Positions 26,948-37,348 are shown, numbered from the stretch's first letter. The stretch: DNA of 50,272 bases from Bradyrhizobium altum (GCF_020889705.1 NZ_JACMYP010000030.1:1-50272), one strand, 5' to 3'. The notes: generated by a model not told the origin, from the letters alone. A program made the numbers and translations.

Positions 26948-28546
26948 TCAGTCGCGCGCGCGGCGGCTCGAGCTGAAATCCTCGATATCGGGCTGCACCG
27001 GGGATGTTTCGCGATAGGGCGGTACGATCAGCATCACGACCCGCCGTGTCCGGCCGGCCCTGCCGAGCAGCGTCGCCTGGGCATCAAACTCGGAGCGAAA
27101 AACGTCGGTTGCGCGCAAGGTCGTGCGCTCCATCCAGCTCAGGCAATCCGTCTGGTCGGCGAAGCACAATGCGGCCCAGCCGCGATCGAGCGTGGTCTTG
27201 CGCGGCAATCCCCAGGTGTACTGGTAAGCGAACGGCCGGGCATAGTGCGGATGGTCCGGACTGTAGAAGGCGGCAGCGAAAGCGAGCGCGTCGTCGCCGC
27301 TGACGGCGGCGAGCGGCGTCACGGCGGCGTCGCGCCACCGCGCGGTGAGCTCCGCCGCGGCGGCGTGATAGAAGTCGCGGCCTTCTTCATAGCCGCAAGC
27401 GTTGCGATAGAGGGCATGGATCGGAGCGCCGACGGTGACCGCGAGAATGGCGATCCCGGCCACCATGACGGTCAGGTTGACCGCGTAGAAGCGCTCGATC
27501 GGGTAGCTCGTTGCGCACACGATCAGAACCACGAACAGGAAGAGACCCTGTACCGCCCAGAGCGACGGCAGGTCGGTGCCGATCGCGAGCGAGACGGTCA
27601 CCGGAAACAGGATGGTCCCGATTGCGACCAGCAGCAGCAGACGGAGCCCTGGGTTCATCGCGCGGAAATCGGCCGGCAGCCGCGCCAGCCGGGGGCCGGC
27701 AATGAACACCCAGGTCACCGCCGCGATCGCGAGCGCTGCGATCAGGCCCGTGATGAAGTAGGTGACTTCCCATAGCGCGGCGACATGATCGGCGCCGGCA
27801 TGCGCGAGCGCATAGTCGAACGGCGTTGCGCCTGTGGTGGCGAGCCAGTGCAGATGCGGGCCAAGCACGAGCATGCCGGCCAGCGTCGAGATCCAGGGTG
27901 AGGCCGACAGCAGATAGCGGCGGCGATCCGGATGCAGCACGGCTGCGGAGACGAAGCTCGCGACCAGGAAGATCGAATAATATTTGCCGAGCATCGCCAG
28001 TGCGCACGCCGCGCCCGCCGCGATCGCCCAGCCGAGCTGCCTGGGCGCCTCGAACGCACGCAGGAAGCAGTAGGTCGCCAGCGGCCAGACCGCCAGCAGC
28101 ACCGTGTTCGCATTGAAGCGCTGGGCGTGGAATTGATAGACCGGCAGCAGCATCAACAGCAGCAGCACGATCGCCCGCTTCTCGCCACGGACAAAGCGGC
28201 GGGCGATCAGGTCGACCGCCCACAGCGCCACGGCCGCGTTGACCATTGCCATCAGCTGCAGCGACCAGTCGGTCAGGGGGAAGATCGCCGTCCATCCCCG
28301 CGTGATCCAGCCCATCAACGGCGGATGCTTGGGGTATCCCCATGCGAGGTGCCGGCCGAGCGTCCAGGTCTCGAGCACGTCCGGATGCAGGCCGGCGCCG
28401 AGATAGGCGATGACGAGATACGCGGTCCAGATCGCGACAAAGAGGGCGAGCAGCAGCGGGATCGACCACCCGGTCTCGATCCCCTCCAGCCACGCGATGA
28501 AAGGACGACGCCACCGCGCCGGGTCCTTCTCCGACGCCGCAGCCAT
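26948..28546 (-). CDS. GT39/ArnT-like membrane glycosyltransferase
   Basis: A 532-residue protein with about 11-12 membrane segments. HPDVLETWTLGRHLAWGYPKH followed by PPLMGWITRG resembles the first periplasmic loop of PMT/ArnT-type transferases, which use polyprenyl-phosphate sugars to modify lipids or proteins on the outer face of the inner membrane. A soluble domain occupies the last 130 residues. ATG 28546 is preferred over an in-frame TTG at 28597; neither has a good ribosome binding site. It overlaps no neighbour and its acceptor is unknown. Confidence 0.8.
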   Translation of the reverse strand: MAAASEKDPARWRRPFIAWLEGIETGWSIPLLLALFVAIWTAYLVIAYLGAGLHPDVLETWTLGRHLAWGYPKHPPLMGWITRGWTAIFPLTDWSLQLMAMVNAAVALWAVDLIARRFVRGEKRAIVLLLLMLLPVYQFHAQRFNANTVLLAVWPLATYCFLRAFEAPRQLGWAIAAGAACALAMLGKYYSIFLVASFVSAAVLHPDRRRYLLSASPWISTLAGMLVLGPHLHWLATTGATPFDYALAHAGADHVAALWEVTYFITGLIAALAIAAVTWVFIAGPRLARLPADFRAMNPGLRLLLLVAIGTILFPVTVSLAIGTDLPSLWAVQGLFLFVVLIVCATSYPIERFYAVNLTVMVAGIAILAVTVGAPIHALYRNACGYEEGRDFYHAAAAELTARWRDAAVTPLAAVSGDDALAFAAAFYSPDHPHYARPFAYQYTWGLPRKTTLDRGWAALCFADQTDCLSWMERTTLRATDVFRSEFDAQATLLGRAGRTRRVVMLIVPPYRETSPVQPDIEDFSSSRRARD

Positions 28547-28721
28547 CGCCGAGAAATCTATGATCGAAAGCACCGTAAAACTACCGAATGAAAACAAACC
28601 CGAAGCACGTGCACCCTAGTGATGCAGCAATACGAACTCAACGACGAAGCCGGACGATGAGACGAAGGTCTTGGTCGACGCCGCCAACGCGCGATTTTTT
28701 CGACCCTGACATCGGCACCCG

Positions 28722-29603
28722 TCACACCGGCGCGGTCTCTGCCACGGTCACTTCCGCAGCCGGAAGCGCCGCCTCTTCGTCAATCGCTTCAGGAACAAGC
28801 GGCGGCGACTTGTACTCCGGAAACACACCGAATTCGCCGGCTACCTCCTGGAGCGGCTTCTGCTTGTCGGCCCAGTGCAGGGCCGTGTAGTCGAAACCGT
28901 GCACGATGGTGGGTTTGATGACTTCGAAATAGGGCGAGATGTCGAAGTCGCGCGGCATGTAGAGCGAGGAATCGCGGATGTGCAGTATCTCGCGACGCGC
29001 CTTGCGGCTGGCAGCACGCGTGATCTTGGGCAGGATCGGATAGCGCACGGCATCGAACGCCTGCGCGATCAGCGCCGAGCAGATGATCTTGGTCGGATCG
29101 CCGGAGCCGAACGCGATCATCCGGCGCCGCCAGCGCTGCGGGATCGGCAGCGGAAACAGGAAGCGCGCGAGATCGACGATGTTCTTGGTGTCGTAGCCGA
29201 AGCCGATGCGGTTGATGGCGTAGCGGCACACCGTGGTGCGGTCCTCGAAGGACAGCCCGACCGGGCGGCAGAGGCGGGTGTGATAGGACAGGTATTTCGA
29301 CAGCGGCGCGGAGGTCACGCCTTCGCCGATATTGGCCTCGATCAGCACATGCTGTTCGCCGTCAGGCTCGAACGCGCCCTCGATCGGTCCAACGAAAAGC
29401 GCGGCATGCGACCAGGTCGATTGCGTGAGGTATTTGATGATGCCGGAAATCCGGTTGTTGCCCTCGACCAGCAGCACATCGCCGGGCTGCATGATGCCCC
29501 GCAGATGGTCCGGGTCGCTCGGCGTGAACGGCTCGTAACCGGGGACTTCCTTCTGCAGGTACCCCGCGATCCATTTACCGACGGTATCGAGCATTACGCC
29601 CAT
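28722..29603 (-). CDS. YiiX-like NlpC/P60-family cysteine hydrolase
   Basis: A 293-residue protein of the permuted NlpC/P60 superfamily. IMQPGDVLLVEGNNRISGIIKYLTQSTWSHAALF carries the catalytic His66, and Cys175 lies in TKIICSALIAQAFD. Members cleave amide or thioester bonds in peptidoglycan peptides or lipids. There is no signal peptide, so a cytoplasmic or membrane-surface location is likely. The C-terminal 35 residues are Pro/Ala/Glu-rich and probably disordered. Confidence 0.82.
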   Translation of the reverse strand: MGVMLDTVGKWIAGYLQKEVPGYEPFTPSDPDHLRGIMQPGDVLLVEGNNRISGIIKYLTQSTWSHAALFVGPIEGAFEPDGEQHVLIEANIGEGVTSAPLSKYLSYHTRLCRPVGLSFEDRTTVCRYAINRIGFGYDTKNIVDLARFLFPLPIPQRWRRRMIAFGSGDPTKIICSALIAQAFDAVRYPILPKITRAASRKARREILHIRDSSLYMPRDFDISPYFEVIKPTIVHGFDYTALHWADKQKPLQEVAGEFGVFPEYKSPPLVPEAIDEEAALPAAEVTVAETAPV

Positions 29604-29801
29604 GGATTCCCCCCAGCGGTTCTACGACCGCTTCTGTTCACTTAATCATGGTCGCAAGCCGTTGCAATTTAGTTCATGCCATCGGCGGATCAATCATGAT
29701 TGATTTACCGTGATGGTTGCTGCGGTCGGTGAGATGCGGCACAGTTCGCGAAGCGTTCCCATTCTCTGCAAGTCCCCGGAAACCATGCCAGAAGCTATGT
29801 C

Positions 29802-31211
29802 ATGACAGCGACCCGCCGCGATTTCCTGTCGGCGTCCGCAGCTCTTGCGCTGGCGCCCGTGCTGGGCGGCCCGGTTGTCGCTGCGCCGCTGCCGCGCGAG
29901 GCCGACATCGTGGTGATCGGCGCGGGTGTCGCGGGCATTGCCGCGGCGCGACGGATCGCCGGCGCGAACCGCAAGGTGATCGTGGTGGAGGCGTCCGGCC
30001 AGGTCGGCGGCCGCTGCCAGACCGATGCATCGACCTTCGAGGTGCCGTTCGACCGCGGTGCGCGCTGGATGCACAATCCCGAAACCAATCCGATGATCCG
30101 GCTGGCGCGCTCCGCGGGCCTCGACATCGTCACGGCGCCGGCAGGGCAGAAGATCCGCATCGGCCGGCGCTACGCCCGCCCCGGCGAGACCGAGGAGTTT
30201 CTGGCGGCGCTGGTGCGCGCCAATCGCGCCATCGACGACGCCTCGCGCAAGGCCGATATCGCCTGCGCCGCGGCGATGCCGAAGGATCTCGGCGATTGGG
30301 CCGGTACCGCGGAATTCCTGCTCGGCGCCAATTTCAGCGGCAAGGATCTGAGGGACCTTTCGGCCGTCGACAAGGTGCGCGCGCAGGATCGCAACACCGC
30401 GATCGCCTGCCGGCAGGGGCTCGGCGCGCTGATCGCGAAGCTCGGCGAGCAGCTTCCGCTGGCGCTGTCGACACCCGCGCAGCGTATCCTCTGGAGCAAT
30501 CGCGACGTGATGGTCGAGACGCCGTCCGGCAAGATCACGGCGCGCGCCGCCATCGTCACGGTGTCGAGCAACGTGCTCGCGAGCGGCAATATCAAGTTTG
30601 CGCCTGAGATCCCGAAGCGCACGCTCGACGCCGCCGCCAAGCTCGGACTCGGCAGCTATGATCGCATCGCGTTGCAGATCCCCGGCAATCCGCTCGGGCT
30701 GTCGCGCGACGACGTCATCATCGAGCAGAGCAATTCGACCAAGACGGCGCTGCTCTACGGCAATATCGCGGGCTCCTCGCTGTGCACGATCGACGTCGCA
30801 GGCTCGTTCGGCCGCGACCTGTCCGCGCAGGGCGAGAAGGCGATGTCGGCCTTCGCGGTGGAATGGCTGACCAAGCTCTATGGTAGCGAGGTCGGCGCTG
30901 CTGTGAAGAAGACCAGCGCGACGCGCTGGAATGCACAGCCCTTCATCCTTGGCGCGATGTCGGCCGCGATACCCGGTGCGCAATTTTCCCGCAGGATCCT
31001 GTCCGAGCCAATCGGCGCGATGTATCTCGCGGGCGAGGCCACGCACGAGACGCTGTGGGGCACGGTCGATGGCGCCTGGGAAAGCGGCGAGCGCGCCGCC
31101 GACGCCGCGCTGCGCAGGATCGGCGGGGTGAAGGATGCGACGCCGGAGCCCGCAGCGCCCGCCGCAAAACACAAGCGCCGCGCGCCGCGCTCTGCCGGGC
31201 CGATGAATTGA
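29802..31211 (+). CDS. Tat-exported FAD-dependent amine oxidase
   Basis: A 469-residue flavoprotein of the monoamine oxidase family. A twin-arginine signal (TATRRDFLSASAALALAPV) covers residues 1-28, so it is folded with FAD and exported to the periplasm. The dinucleotide fold DIVVIGAGVAGIAAARRI starts at residue 35, GRC at about 70, FDRGARWMH near 85, and the C-terminal FAD segment YLAGEATHETLWGTVDGAWESG near 410. It would oxidise an amine to aldehyde, ammonia and peroxide. The tail is basic (KHKRRAPRS). Substrate unknown. Confidence 0.9.
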   Translation: MTATRRDFLSASAALALAPVLGGPVVAAPLPREADIVVIGAGVAGIAAARRIAGANRKVIVVEASGQVGGRCQTDASTFEVPFDRGARWMHNPETNPMIRLARSAGLDIVTAPAGQKIRIGRRYARPGETEEFLAALVRANRAIDDASRKADIACAAAMPKDLGDWAGTAEFLLGANFSGKDLRDLSAVDKVRAQDRNTAIACRQGLGALIAKLGEQLPLALSTPAQRILWSNRDVMVETPSGKITARAAIVTVSSNVLASGNIKFAPEIPKRTLDAAAKLGLGSYDRIALQIPGNPLGLSRDDVIIEQSNSTKTALLYGNIAGSSLCTIDVAGSFGRDLSAQGEKAMSAFAVEWLTKLYGSEVGAAVKKTSATRWNAQPFILGAMSAAIPGAQFSRRILSEPIGAMYLAGEATHETLWGTVDGAWESGERAADAALRRIGGVKDATPEPAAPAAKHKRRAPRSAGPMN

Positions 31212-31271
31212 TGGCTGTGTGAGATCAGGCAGCTTGGTGGAGTGTGGGTAGAACGCTGCCGCACGACAGAT

Positions 31272-31395
31272 GTCGTCCCTGCGAACGCAGGGACCCATAC
31301 TCCGCGGCCGTTGTTGTGTGAACGCAACTCGTCGCTCGAGCATCGCGTAACCATCACCATTCGTGGTTATGGGTCCCTGCGTTCGCAGGGACGAC
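31272..31395. repeat. Type E element with 28-base perfect terminal inverted repeats
   Basis: The first arm, GTCGTCCCTGCGAACGCAGG and 8 more bases (31272-31299), is the exact reverse complement of 31368-31395. Each arm also holds an internal CCCTGCGNNCGCAGGG palindrome. The 68-base centre shows no frame of interest. It has the structure of a small non-coding mobile palindrome. Confidence 0.85.
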
Positions 31396-31473
31396 GGCGA
31401 GTCTGTGGCGCCACCTGAGTCGCCCATCCCCGTCGCCGTCGGGCAGCTCAGTGATTGGGGCGGCTTTTCTTCC

Positions 31474-31579
31474 CGTCATTCCGGGGCAGCCCGCAGGGCT
31501 GAGCCCGGAATCCATCGGGCCGCAAAGTGGTGGTGAAATGGATTCCGGGCTCGAAGCTGCGCGTCGCCCCGGAATGACA
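31474..31579. repeat. Type C element (about 106 bases)
   Basis: CGTCATTCCGGGGC at one end pairs with GCCCCGGAATGAC at the other, and an inner pair GAGCCCGGAATCCAT / ATGGATTCCGGGCTC is perfect over 15 bases. A second copy is at 40951-41056. Confidence 0.85.
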
Positions 31580-31601
31580 GGAACGGACAGCGTGCCCAGC
31601 C

Positions 31602-32546
31602 TCACACCGGCAGCTTCAGCTCCATCAGATCCTTGGCCACCACGATGCGGCCCTTGAAATTCGTCTTCACGTCCCGTGTCCAGTCGTCGTCGGTGACATC
31701 AGGGTCGTCGCCGGGGACGAAATGGCTCAGCACCAGTGTCTTCACGCCGGCGGCGGCTGCGATGCGGCCGACGTCTTCGGTCGAGGTGTGGCTGTCGAGC
31801 AGATGCTTCTTCAAGGTCGCGCCGTTCTTGGTCTTGGCGACCAGCCGATCGACCGCCGGAACGTACAGGCATTCGTGCACCAGCACGTCGGCGTCCCTGG
31901 CGAACTCGGCGAGCTTTGGATTGTAGGCGGTGTCGCTGGAGAACACGATCGTGCCGTCCGGGGTCTCGAACTTGTAGGCGAAATTGTCGACGATGGGCGG
32001 ATGCGGCGTGCGGAACGCGGTGACGGTGACGTCAGGCGTCTTCAGCACCACGCCGTCGTCGGTGATGTCCTTGGCGATCAGCAGCTTGCGCGGATCGGGC
32101 CGGCCTTCGTCCGCGATCCGGGTCTCGACGTCGAACTTGTTCAGCTCCCAATATTCCTTGGTCATCGCCTCGATGCCCTTGGGGCCGAACGAATGGATCG
32201 GCGTCGAGAGGCCGGCCGCCCAGGCGTTGTAGAACAGATTGCCGTATTCCAGATTGTGATCGGAATGGTGGTGGCTGATGAAGATGTACTTCACCGAGGG
32301 GATCGGCACGCCGGCGTTGACCAGCTGCCGGCTGACGCCCATGCCGCAATCGATCACGAACGGCGTGTCGTTGACGACGACGAGATTGGCGGGGTTGGAG
32401 GCGCCGATGCCGACGCGGGGACCGCCCTTGGTGCCCAGGAACACGATGCGAGTGCGCGGCTTTGCACCCTGCGCGCGCACCGCAGGCGCCGCGAGCATGG
32501 CAGCGCTGCCGAGCGCCAGTTTCAATGCATTGCGGCGGTCGATCAT
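31602..32546 (-). CDS. Exported metallo-beta-lactamase-fold hydrolase (RNase Z/AtsA-like branch)
   Basis: A 314-residue protein with a signal peptide of twin-arginine type (IDRRNALKLALGSAAMLAA). The zinc motif SHHHSDHN is at residues 91-98, with further ligands in HECLYVP and LSHFVPGDDP. The fold branch (FLGTKGGPRVGIGASNPANLVV) resembles RNase Z and arylsulfatase-like phosphodiesterases, but the export signal indicates a periplasmic substrate rather than tRNA. GGGAGAGA precedes the ATG. Confidence 0.87.
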   Translation of the reverse strand: MIDRRNALKLALGSAAMLAAPAVRAQGAKPRTRIVFLGTKGGPRVGIGASNPANLVVVNDTPFVIDCGMGVSRQLVNAGVPIPSVKYIFISHHHSDHNLEYGNLFYNAWAAGLSTPIHSFGPKGIEAMTKEYWELNKFDVETRIADEGRPDPRKLLIAKDITDDGVVLKTPDVTVTAFRTPHPPIVDNFAYKFETPDGTIVFSSDTAYNPKLAEFARDADVLVHECLYVPAVDRLVAKTKNGATLKKHLLDSHTSTEDVGRIAAAAGVKTLVLSHFVPGDDPDVTDDDWTRDVKTNFKGRIVVAKDLMELKLPV

Positions 32547-32575
32547 CGGTTCTCTCCCTGACTGTTTTCTGGACC

Positions 32576-33352
32576 CTAGCCGCCGCGCAAAATGCCATCA
32601 AGCGCCGGCAGGCCGACGATGACGGCCGCTGCAATCAGCGCGTAGCAGATCGCGCGAAATACCTGCTCGCTAGCCTTGCCGAACAGCGACGCGCCAAACC
32701 AGACGCCGATGCCGTAGATCGGGCCGACGATCAGCGAGAACTTGACCGATTCGATCGTGATCAATCCGGTGAACCAGTAGCTGACCAGCGAGAAGAAATC
32801 CGAGGCGCCGAAAAACAGCACGATGTTGGCGCGCGAGATCACCGACGAGATCGGGCGTCCCAGCCAATAGGCGACGATCGGCGGGCCGCCGGTCTGCGCA
32901 AGGCCGCTGCAGAAGCCGGAGAGGCCGCCGACGCCGATCGAGAGCGCGGCGTGATCCTTGCCGTGATAGCGCCAGCCCGACAGCAGCAGCGCGAGCAGCG
33001 CCGCGACGAAGCAGGAGATGATCCAGCGCGTCGTCACCGGCTCGAGCACCGTCAGGAAATAGGTGCCGACGGGAACGCCGACCAGCGCGCCGGCGACCAT
33101 CACCGCGGTCGCCTTGCGATCGGCATGGGTCCAGGCGTTCGGCAGCAGCGGCGCGGCGGCGACGAAGTCGATGATGAGCAGCAGCGCCGCCACCAGCCGC
33201 GGCGCCGCCACGCTGCTCGCCAGCGGCATGAAGATCAGCGCCGAGCCGAAGCCCGAGAAGCCGCGCGCCGTGCCCGACACGAACGCAATCGCGCAGATCG
33301 CAAGCGCGATGCTGGTCGAGATGTCGGAGGGGAGGAGGGTGAAAGAGGTCAT
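32576..33352 (-). CDS. TauE/SafE-family sulfite/organosulfonate permease
   Basis: A 258-residue membrane protein with about eight hydrophobic segments in two similar halves, each beginning with a Gly/Ser-rich helix (GTARGFSGFGSALIFMPLA; GGLSGFCSGLAQTGGPPIVAYWL). Such proteins export sulfite or sulfoacetate or move other small anions. ATG 33352 is chosen; upstream sequence belongs to a repeat. It lies 29 bases upstream of the MBL-fold gene and is probably cotranscribed with it. Confidence 0.88.
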   Translation of the reverse strand: MTSFTLLPSDISTSIALAICAIAFVSGTARGFSGFGSALIFMPLASSVAAPRLVAALLLIIDFVAAAPLLPNAWTHADRKATAVMVAGALVGVPVGTYFLTVLEPVTTRWIISCFVAALLALLLSGWRYHGKDHAALSIGVGGLSGFCSGLAQTGGPPIVAYWLGRPISSVISRANIVLFFGASDFFSLVSYWFTGLITIESVKFSLIVGPIYGIGVWFGASLFGKASEQVFRAICYALIAAAVIVGLPALDGILRGG

Positions 33353-33400
33353 GGGAGGATAGCGAGATCCAACTAGCTGGCCGGCAAATGGACTCAGACC

Positions 33401-33508
33401 CGTCATCCTGAGGTGCGAGCGGAGCGAGCCTCGAAGGATGAATCGGCAACAGCTGGGCCGTCGACCCTTCGAGACGGCCGCTGCGCGGCCTCCTCAGGGT
33501 GACGGTGA
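33401..33508. repeat. Dispersed repeat, type D (full copy)
   Basis: GTCATCCTGAGGTGCGAGCG with GAGCCTCGAAGGATGAAT, then GTCGACCCTTCGAGAC, GGCCGCTGCGCGGCC and CTCCTCAGGGTGACGG. It lies between the 5' end of the TauE gene and the 3' end of pheT. Confidence 0.8.
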
Positions 33509-33580
33509 TGGGTCCGCGTACGTTCCCGACCCGCGTTCCCGAGCGAGGGAGGGAACGCAGCAGCGGAACACGCGGCCCGA

Positions 33581-35989
33581 TCACGCGCGCAGCGTGCCGC
33601 CGGTCTTCTTGGTCACTTCGGCGACGACCTTGGCGGCGACGGCGTCGATCTCCTGGTCGGTCATCGTCTTCTCGCGCGGCTGGATCGTCACGGCGATCGC
33701 GATCGACTTCTTGTCGGGATCGATGCCCTTGCCTTCATAGACGTCGAACACGGTGACGCCGGTGATCAACTTCTTGTCGACATTCTGCGCCGCGCGGACG
33801 ATGTCGCCGGCCTTGACGCTGCGATCGACGATGAAGGCGAAGTCGCGTGATACCGGCTGGAAGGCCGAGAGCTCCAACACCGGCTTGGCGCGGGTCGCCT
33901 TCTGCTTGCCTTCCGGGATCCGCTCGAGGATCACCTCGAACACGATCATCGGACCATCGGCGCCGAGCGCCTCGGCCGCACGCGGATGCAGCTCGCCGAA
34001 AGTGCCGAGCACGTTCTGCGGGCCGATCTGGATGGTGCCGGAACGTCCCGGATGCAGCCAGGCAGGACCGCCCGGCACGATCTGCAGCGCCTGCATCGGC
34101 GCGCCGGCGGCCGCCAGCACGGCGAAGGCGTCGGCCTTGGCATCCATCGCATCGGCCATGGCTGAGCCGATCCAGTGCCGCCCGATCCCCTTCGACGAGG
34201 CGTAGCCATGGCGTACGCCGGAGGCGGCCACGAGCTGATCCTCCGGCCTGTCGCCGCGGAACACCTGGCCGACCTCGAACAGCGCGACGTCGGGATAGCC
34301 GCGGTTGATGTTGGCCTGTGCCGCCGCAACGAGGCCGGGCAGCAGGCTCGGCCGCATGTCGGAGAGGTCGGCCGCGATCGGGTTGGCGAGCACGAGCTCG
34401 CTTTGGCCGCCGCCGAACAGCTTTGCCGCGTCGTTGGTGATGAACGACCAGGTCACGGCTTCCACCAGGCCGCGGACGCCGAGCGCGCGCTTGGCGCGGC
34501 GGGTGCGCTGCTGCATCGGCGTCAGCACCGGCTTGCGCGGCTCCTCGCCACGATCGAACGGCGTCATCGGCACCTTGTCGACGCCGACGATGCGCACGAT
34601 CTCCTCGACGATGTCGGCCTTGCCCTGCACATCGGTGCGCCAGGACGGGATCGCGATCTTCACGACAGGGCCGTTGCCGGCCAGCATGAAGCCGAGCCGG
34701 GTCAGGATCAGCTTCACCTCGACCAGCGGCACCTCGATGCCGGCGAGGCGCTTGACCTCGCTGAGCGGGAAATCGACCACGCGATCCTCGCCGAACTGCT
34801 TGCCGACCACGACGTTCTCGGACGGCGTGCCGCCGCACAGCTCCAGCACCAGCTTGGTCGCGAGCTCGAGCCCGGGCACCATGAAGGCCGGATCGACGCC
34901 GCGCTCGAAGCGGTAGCGCGCATCCGAATTGATGCCGAGCTTGCGGCCGGTATGCGCGATGTTGATCTCGTTCCACAGCGCCGATTCGATCAGCACGTCA
35001 GTCGTGTTGTCGTCGCAGCCCGAGGCCTCGCCGCCCATGATGCCGGCGAGCGATTCGACGCCGTGCTCGTCCGCGATCACGCAGACATTGCTGTCGAGCG
35101 TGTAGGTGCGGCCGTCGAGCGCGAGCAGGGTCTCGCCGTCCTTGGCGCGGCGGACGCTGAGGTTGCCCTTGACCTTCTTGGCGTCGAACACGTGCAGCGG
35201 ACGCGCGCGGTCGTAGGTCATGAAGTTGGTGATGTCGACCAGCGCGTTGATCGGGCGCAGGCCGATCGAGGTCAGCCGCTTCTGCAGCCATTCCGGCGAC
35301 GGCCCGTTCTTGACGCCGCGCACCAGCCGCAGCGCGAAGCCCGGACACAGCGTGGCGTCTTCCACCTTCACCTGAACCGGGCAGGGGAATTCGCCCTTGA
35401 TCGGCCTGATGCCGGGATCCTTGAATTTACCCATGTCGGCGGCGGAGAGATCGCGCGCGATGCCGTGCACGCCGGTGCAGTCCTGCCGGTTCGGCGTCAA
35501 ATTGATCTCGATGACGGGATCGCCGAGCCCGGCCCAGTCGGCATAGCCCTTGCCGAGCGGCGCGTCGGCCGGCAGCTCCATGATGCCGTCGTGGTCTTCC
35601 GAGATCTGCAATTCGGCCGCCGAGCACAACATGCCGCGGCTCTCGACGCCGCGGATGGTGCCGACGCCCAGCGTGATGTCTTTGCCCGGGATGTAGGTGC
35701 CGGGCGGCGAGAATACGCTGATCAGCCCGGCACGCGCATTCGGCGCACCGCACACCACCTGCACCGGCGCACCGCCGTCGCCGGTGTCGACCACGCAGAC
35801 GCGCAGCCGGTCGGCATTCGGATGCTGCTCGGCCGAGATCACGCGCGCGATGGTGAACGGCGCGAGCGCCTTCGCCTTGTCCTCGATGTTCTCGACCTCG
35901 AGCCCGATCATGGTGAGCTTGTCGGCGAGCTTGTCGAGCGGCTCGTCAGTCTCGAGATGTTCCTTCAGCCAGGAGAGGGTGAACTTCAC
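33581..35989 (-). CDS. pheT: Phenylalanyl-tRNA synthetase beta subunit
   Basis: The 802-residue beta subunit of the heterotetrameric PheRS. It has the N-terminal tRNA-binding EMAP-like domain (residues about 40-150, with [11 protein letters not shown]), B3/B4 editing domain with [12 protein letters not shown], the catalytic-like core, and the C-terminal anticodon-binding ferredoxin-fold domain ([19 protein letters not shown]). It follows pheS by 81 bases on the same strand. Length and domain order are normal. Confidence 0.98.
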   Translation of the reverse strand: MKFTLSWLKEHLETDEPLDKLADKLTMIGLEVENIEDKAKALAPFTIARVISAEQHPNADRLRVCVVDTGDGGAPVQVVCGAPNARAGLISVFSPPGTYIPGKDITLGVGTIRGVESRGMLCSAAELQISEDHDGIMELPADAPLGKGYADWAGLGDPVIEINLTPNRQDCTGVHGIARDLSAADMGKFKDPGIRPIKGEFPCPVQVKVEDATLCPGFALRLVRGVKNGPSPEWLQKRLTSIGLRPINALVDITNFMTYDRARPLHVFDAKKVKGNLSVRRAKDGETLLALDGRTYTLDSNVCVIADEHGVESLAGIMGGEASGCDDNTTDVLIESALWNEINIAHTGRKLGINSDARYRFERGVDPAFMVPGLELATKLVLELCGGTPSENVVVGKQFGEDRVVDFPLSEVKRLAGIEVPLVEVKLILTRLGFMLAGNGPVVKIAIPSWRTDVQGKADIVEEIVRIVGVDKVPMTPFDRGEEPRKPVLTPMQQRTRRAKRALGVRGLVEAVTWSFITNDAAKLFGGGQSELVLANPIAADLSDMRPSLLPGLVAAAQANINRGYPDVALFEVGQVFRGDRPEDQLVAASGVRHGYASSKGIGRHWIGSAMADAMDAKADAFAVLAAAGAPMQALQIVPGGPAWLHPGRSGTIQIGPQNVLGTFGELHPRAAEALGADGPMIVFEVILERIPEGKQKATRAKPVLELSAFQPVSRDFAFIVDRSVKAGDIVRAAQNVDKKLITGVTVFDVYEGKGIDPDKKSIAIAVTIQPREKTMTDQEIDAVAAKVVAEVTKKTGGTLRA

Positions 35990-36070
35990 GGCTGCATGCC
36001 TCGGTTCTTGTTGGTGTTGACTAGATTATCTTGGTCGCTCGTTTCGCAATGTCGCGCTCACGCGCGGACG

Positions 36071-37153
36071 TCACGTGCTGAGCCCGCCAGCGATGGTCGG
36101 GATGTCGAGCGGCTTGAAGCCGTAGTGGTTGAGCCAGCGGATGTCGTTCTCGAACAGCTGGCGGAGATCGGCGATGCCGTATTTCAGCATCGCGATGCGG
36201 TCGATGCCCATGCCCCAGGCAAAGCCCTGGTAGACGTCGGGATCGATGCCGCAGGCGCGCAGCACGTTCGGGTGCACCATGCCGCAGCCGAGGATCTCCA
36301 TCCAGTCCTCGCCCTCGCCGAAGCGGATCTCGCCCTTGTCGCGGCGGCACTGGATGTCGACCTCGAGCGACGGCTCGGTGAACGGGAAGAACGACGGCCG
36401 GAATCGCATGTTGATGTGGTCGACCTCGAAGAACGCCTTGCAGAACTCGTGCAAGATCCATTTGAGGTGACCGAGATGCGGGCCCTTGTCGATCACGAGG
36501 CCCTCGACCTGGTGGAATTGCGGCGTGTGGGTCGCATCGGAGTCGATGCGATAGGTGCGGCCCGGGCAGATCACGCGGATCGGCGGCTTCTGGGTCAGCA
36601 TGGTTCGCACCTGCACCGGCGAGGTGTGGGTCCGCAGCAGCATGCGCGAGCCGTCCTCCTTCGGATTGAAGAAGAAGGTGTCGTGCATCTCGCGCGCGGG
36701 ATGGCCCTCGGGGAAATTCAGCTTGGTGAAGTTGTAGTCGTCGGTCTCGATGTCGGGACCTTCCGCGACCGCAAAGCCCATGTCGGCGAAGATCGTGGTG
36801 AGCTCGTCCCACACCTGGCTCAGCGGATGGATGCGGCCGGTCTCGGCCGGCGTCTCGCGCAGCGGTAGCGTGACGTCGATGGTCTCGGCGGCGAGGCGCG
36901 CGTCGAGCGCGGCCGCCTTCAGCACGTCGCGCCTGGCTGCGAGCGCCTGCGTCACCGCATCCTTGGCGAGGTTGATCCTGGCGCCCTCGGTCTTGCGCTC
37001 CTCCGGCGACATTTTTCCAAGGGTCGCAAGGAGCGCCGAGATCGAGCCCTTCTTGCCGAGCGCCGAGACGCGCACCGCCTCGAGGGCGGCCTCGTCAGCG
37101 GCCGAGGCGATCTGGTCGAGGATGGATGTTTCAAGCGTTGCGAGGTCGGACAC
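36071..37153 (-). CDS. pheS: Phenylalanyl-tRNA synthetase alpha subunit
   Basis: The 360-residue catalytic subunit charges tRNA-Phe. The N-terminal coiled coil (about 1-85) binds tRNA; motif 2 is around [12 protein letters not shown] and [12 protein letters not shown], and motif 3 is [21 protein letters not shown] at 37153 is chosen as start, with AGGA 8 bases upstream; the frame continues to 37255 through a repeat and is not expected to be translated. No phenylalanine-codon leader peptide is evident upstream. Confidence 0.97.
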   Translation of the reverse strand: MSDLATLETSILDQIASAADEAALEAVRVSALGKKGSISALLATLGKMSPEERKTEGARINLAKDAVTQALAARRDVLKAAALDARLAAETIDVTLPLRETPAETGRIHPLSQVWDELTTIFADMGFAVAEGPDIETDDYNFTKLNFPEGHPAREMHDTFFFNPKEDGSRMLLRTHTSPVQVRTMLTQKPPIRVICPGRTYRIDSDATHTPQFHQVEGLVIDKGPHLGHLKWILHEFCKAFFEVDHINMRFRPSFFPFTEPSLEVDIQCRRDKGEIRFGEGEDWMEILGCGMVHPNVLRACGIDPDVYQGFAWGMGIDRIAMLKYGIADLRQLFENDIRWLNHYGFKPLDIPTIAGGLST

Positions 37154-37169
37154 GGTCAATTCCTGCGCT

Positions 37170-37210
37170 GAGCATGATCCGGTGGGAAGAACCGGCTTCC
37201 GAACCATGCG
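37170..37210. repeat. Dispersed palindrome, type A variant
   Basis: GAGCATGATCCGGTGGG followed by AAGAACCGGCTTCCGAACCATGCGC, lying in the divergent gap between pheS and the small secreted-protein gene, close to both promoters. Confidence 0.6.
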
Positions 37211-37348
37211 CCAAAATTCGGCTGGGTTGTCGCCGCCCGAAGGCCCAAACGTCAAGCAAAAAGCCGGTCATTTCGGGCTTGTGGCCGACTGCATTGAACC
37301 CCCCGCGGAGGTCAGGCTACCCAAGGGGAGTTCAAGGAGACCCACGCG

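Larger units (their letters stand above)
31212..31601. other. Repeat-filled convergent intergenic region
   Basis: This 390-base gap between two convergent genes holds no gene. It contains a type E inverted repeat (31272-31395) and a type C element (31474-31579), which together fill more than half of it. Confidence 0.7.

Noticed and set aside
31212..31601. CRISPR-like array suggested by repeated sequence
   Set aside because: The repeats are single long inverted pairs of two different families, without regular spacers or cas genes.
34175..36868. 897-codon open frame on the plus strand across pheT and pheS
   Set aside because: It spans two certain genes and their gap on the opposite strand; GC-rich third positions remove stop codons by chance.
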